A stretch of 5,375 bases of DNA from an uncultured Solirubrobacterales bacterium. GTDB taxonomy: Bacteria > Actinomycetota > Thermoleophilia > Solirubrobacterales > Solirubrobacteraceae. Each line of letters opens with the position of its first letter. Position 1 is the stretch's first letter. The stretch lies in the NCBI GenBank assembly GCA_937973575.1, contig CALJKH010000072.1, positions 1 through 5,375 on the forward strand, given 5' to 3'. The translations under genes and the position numbers were made by a program. The notes beneath the pieces were generated by a model. The model did no database searches, was not told the DNA's origin, and saw only the letters and a program-made list of their open reading frames with translations. This document shows, piece by piece, positions 5,124 to 5,375 of this stretch.

Positions 5124-5375
5124 GGGTATTTCGCTCTGTTCGAGGCGAGAGAGGGCAGGCAACTGTTGAGACGCTCGCTCTAGTCCCGTTTGTCATTTCT
5201 GCGGCGATTGGATTGTGCGCGGTAGGGGTTTGGTTCGAGCAGAGGCAGGCAACCGGCGCGCAGCTAGCTGACGCGACCGTCCGATGGCTGGAGTCAGGCA
5301 CAAGTGATCGTGGGAATGGCAAGGTCCGTGTGAAGGTGACCAACGGTGTTGCTGAGGCGGTGAGTAGCTCCGGAC
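5120..5375 (+). CDS. Second TadE/TadG-like pseudopilin (N-terminal 85 residues, cut by the window edge)
   Basis: The frame is open from an ATG at 5120 to the right edge. The protein begins MRVFRSVRGERG|QATVE: a basic leader, Gly12 at -1 and Glu17 at +5, which is a textbook class III prepilin cleavage site. A hydrophobic helix follows (18-38, with P23), then ERQATGA-type helical sequence (EQRQATGAQLADATVRW) and the start of a globular part. Its start overlaps the previous stop as ATGA, and GGAG lies 6 bases upstream of the ATG. The pair is therefore an operon of minor pilins. Further tad genes would be expected beyond the edge or elsewhere in the genome. TadE and TadG cannot be told apart without the C-terminus. 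Confidence 0.7.
   Translation, partial: MRVFRSVRGERGQATVETLALVPFVISAAIGLCAVGVWFEQRQATGAQLADATVRWLESGTSDRGNGKVRVKVTNGVAEAVSSSG

Overview
The window reads as two unrelated pieces of DNA joined head to head near position 1318-1328. The left piece (1 to about 1325) is very GC-rich (two sampled 60-base lines, from 601 and 1021, are 83% and 73% GC) and codes only on the minus strand. Its protein families and composition suggest a betaproteobacterium of the Burkholderiales type. The right piece (about 1325 to 5375) is less GC-rich (57-67% in three sampled lines), codes only on the plus strand, and looks like an actinobacterium, perhaps an aquatic or Thermoleophilia-like lineage. The taxon calls are inference from family resemblance, not from a search.

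Left piece, in minus-strand order: an S-methyl-5'-thioadenosine phosphorylase (mtnP) that has lost roughly its first 60 residues at the junction, a short intergenic region with two inverted repeats (one a possible terminator), and the start of a secreted SdiA-regulated-domain protein that runs off the left edge.

Right piece: pstB, lacking only about its first dozen residues, overlaps phoU. Ten bases later comes a DUF47 (PhoU-like) protein. After a small hairpin there is an intergenic region with a PHO-box-like direct repeat and a possible promoter. Next is an OmpR/PhoB-type response regulator with an altered receiver and a basic tail, and then a translationally coupled four-helix membrane protein of unknown function. 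A hairpin-rich gap precedes two small TadE-like pseudopilin genes that overlap by ATGA, the second cut by the right edge.

Functionally the right piece is the tail of a phosphate-uptake (Pst) operon with two PhoU-type regulators, followed by a response regulator that may be under Pho control, and then the start of a Tad/Flp-type pilus or secretion minor-pilin cluster. I see no strong sign of a wholly new system. The points most worth checking are the chimeric junction, the PHO-box-like site, the altered receiver pocket, and the tandem PhoU and DUF47 genes. I recognised no tRNA, rRNA, CRISPR array or insertion sequence.
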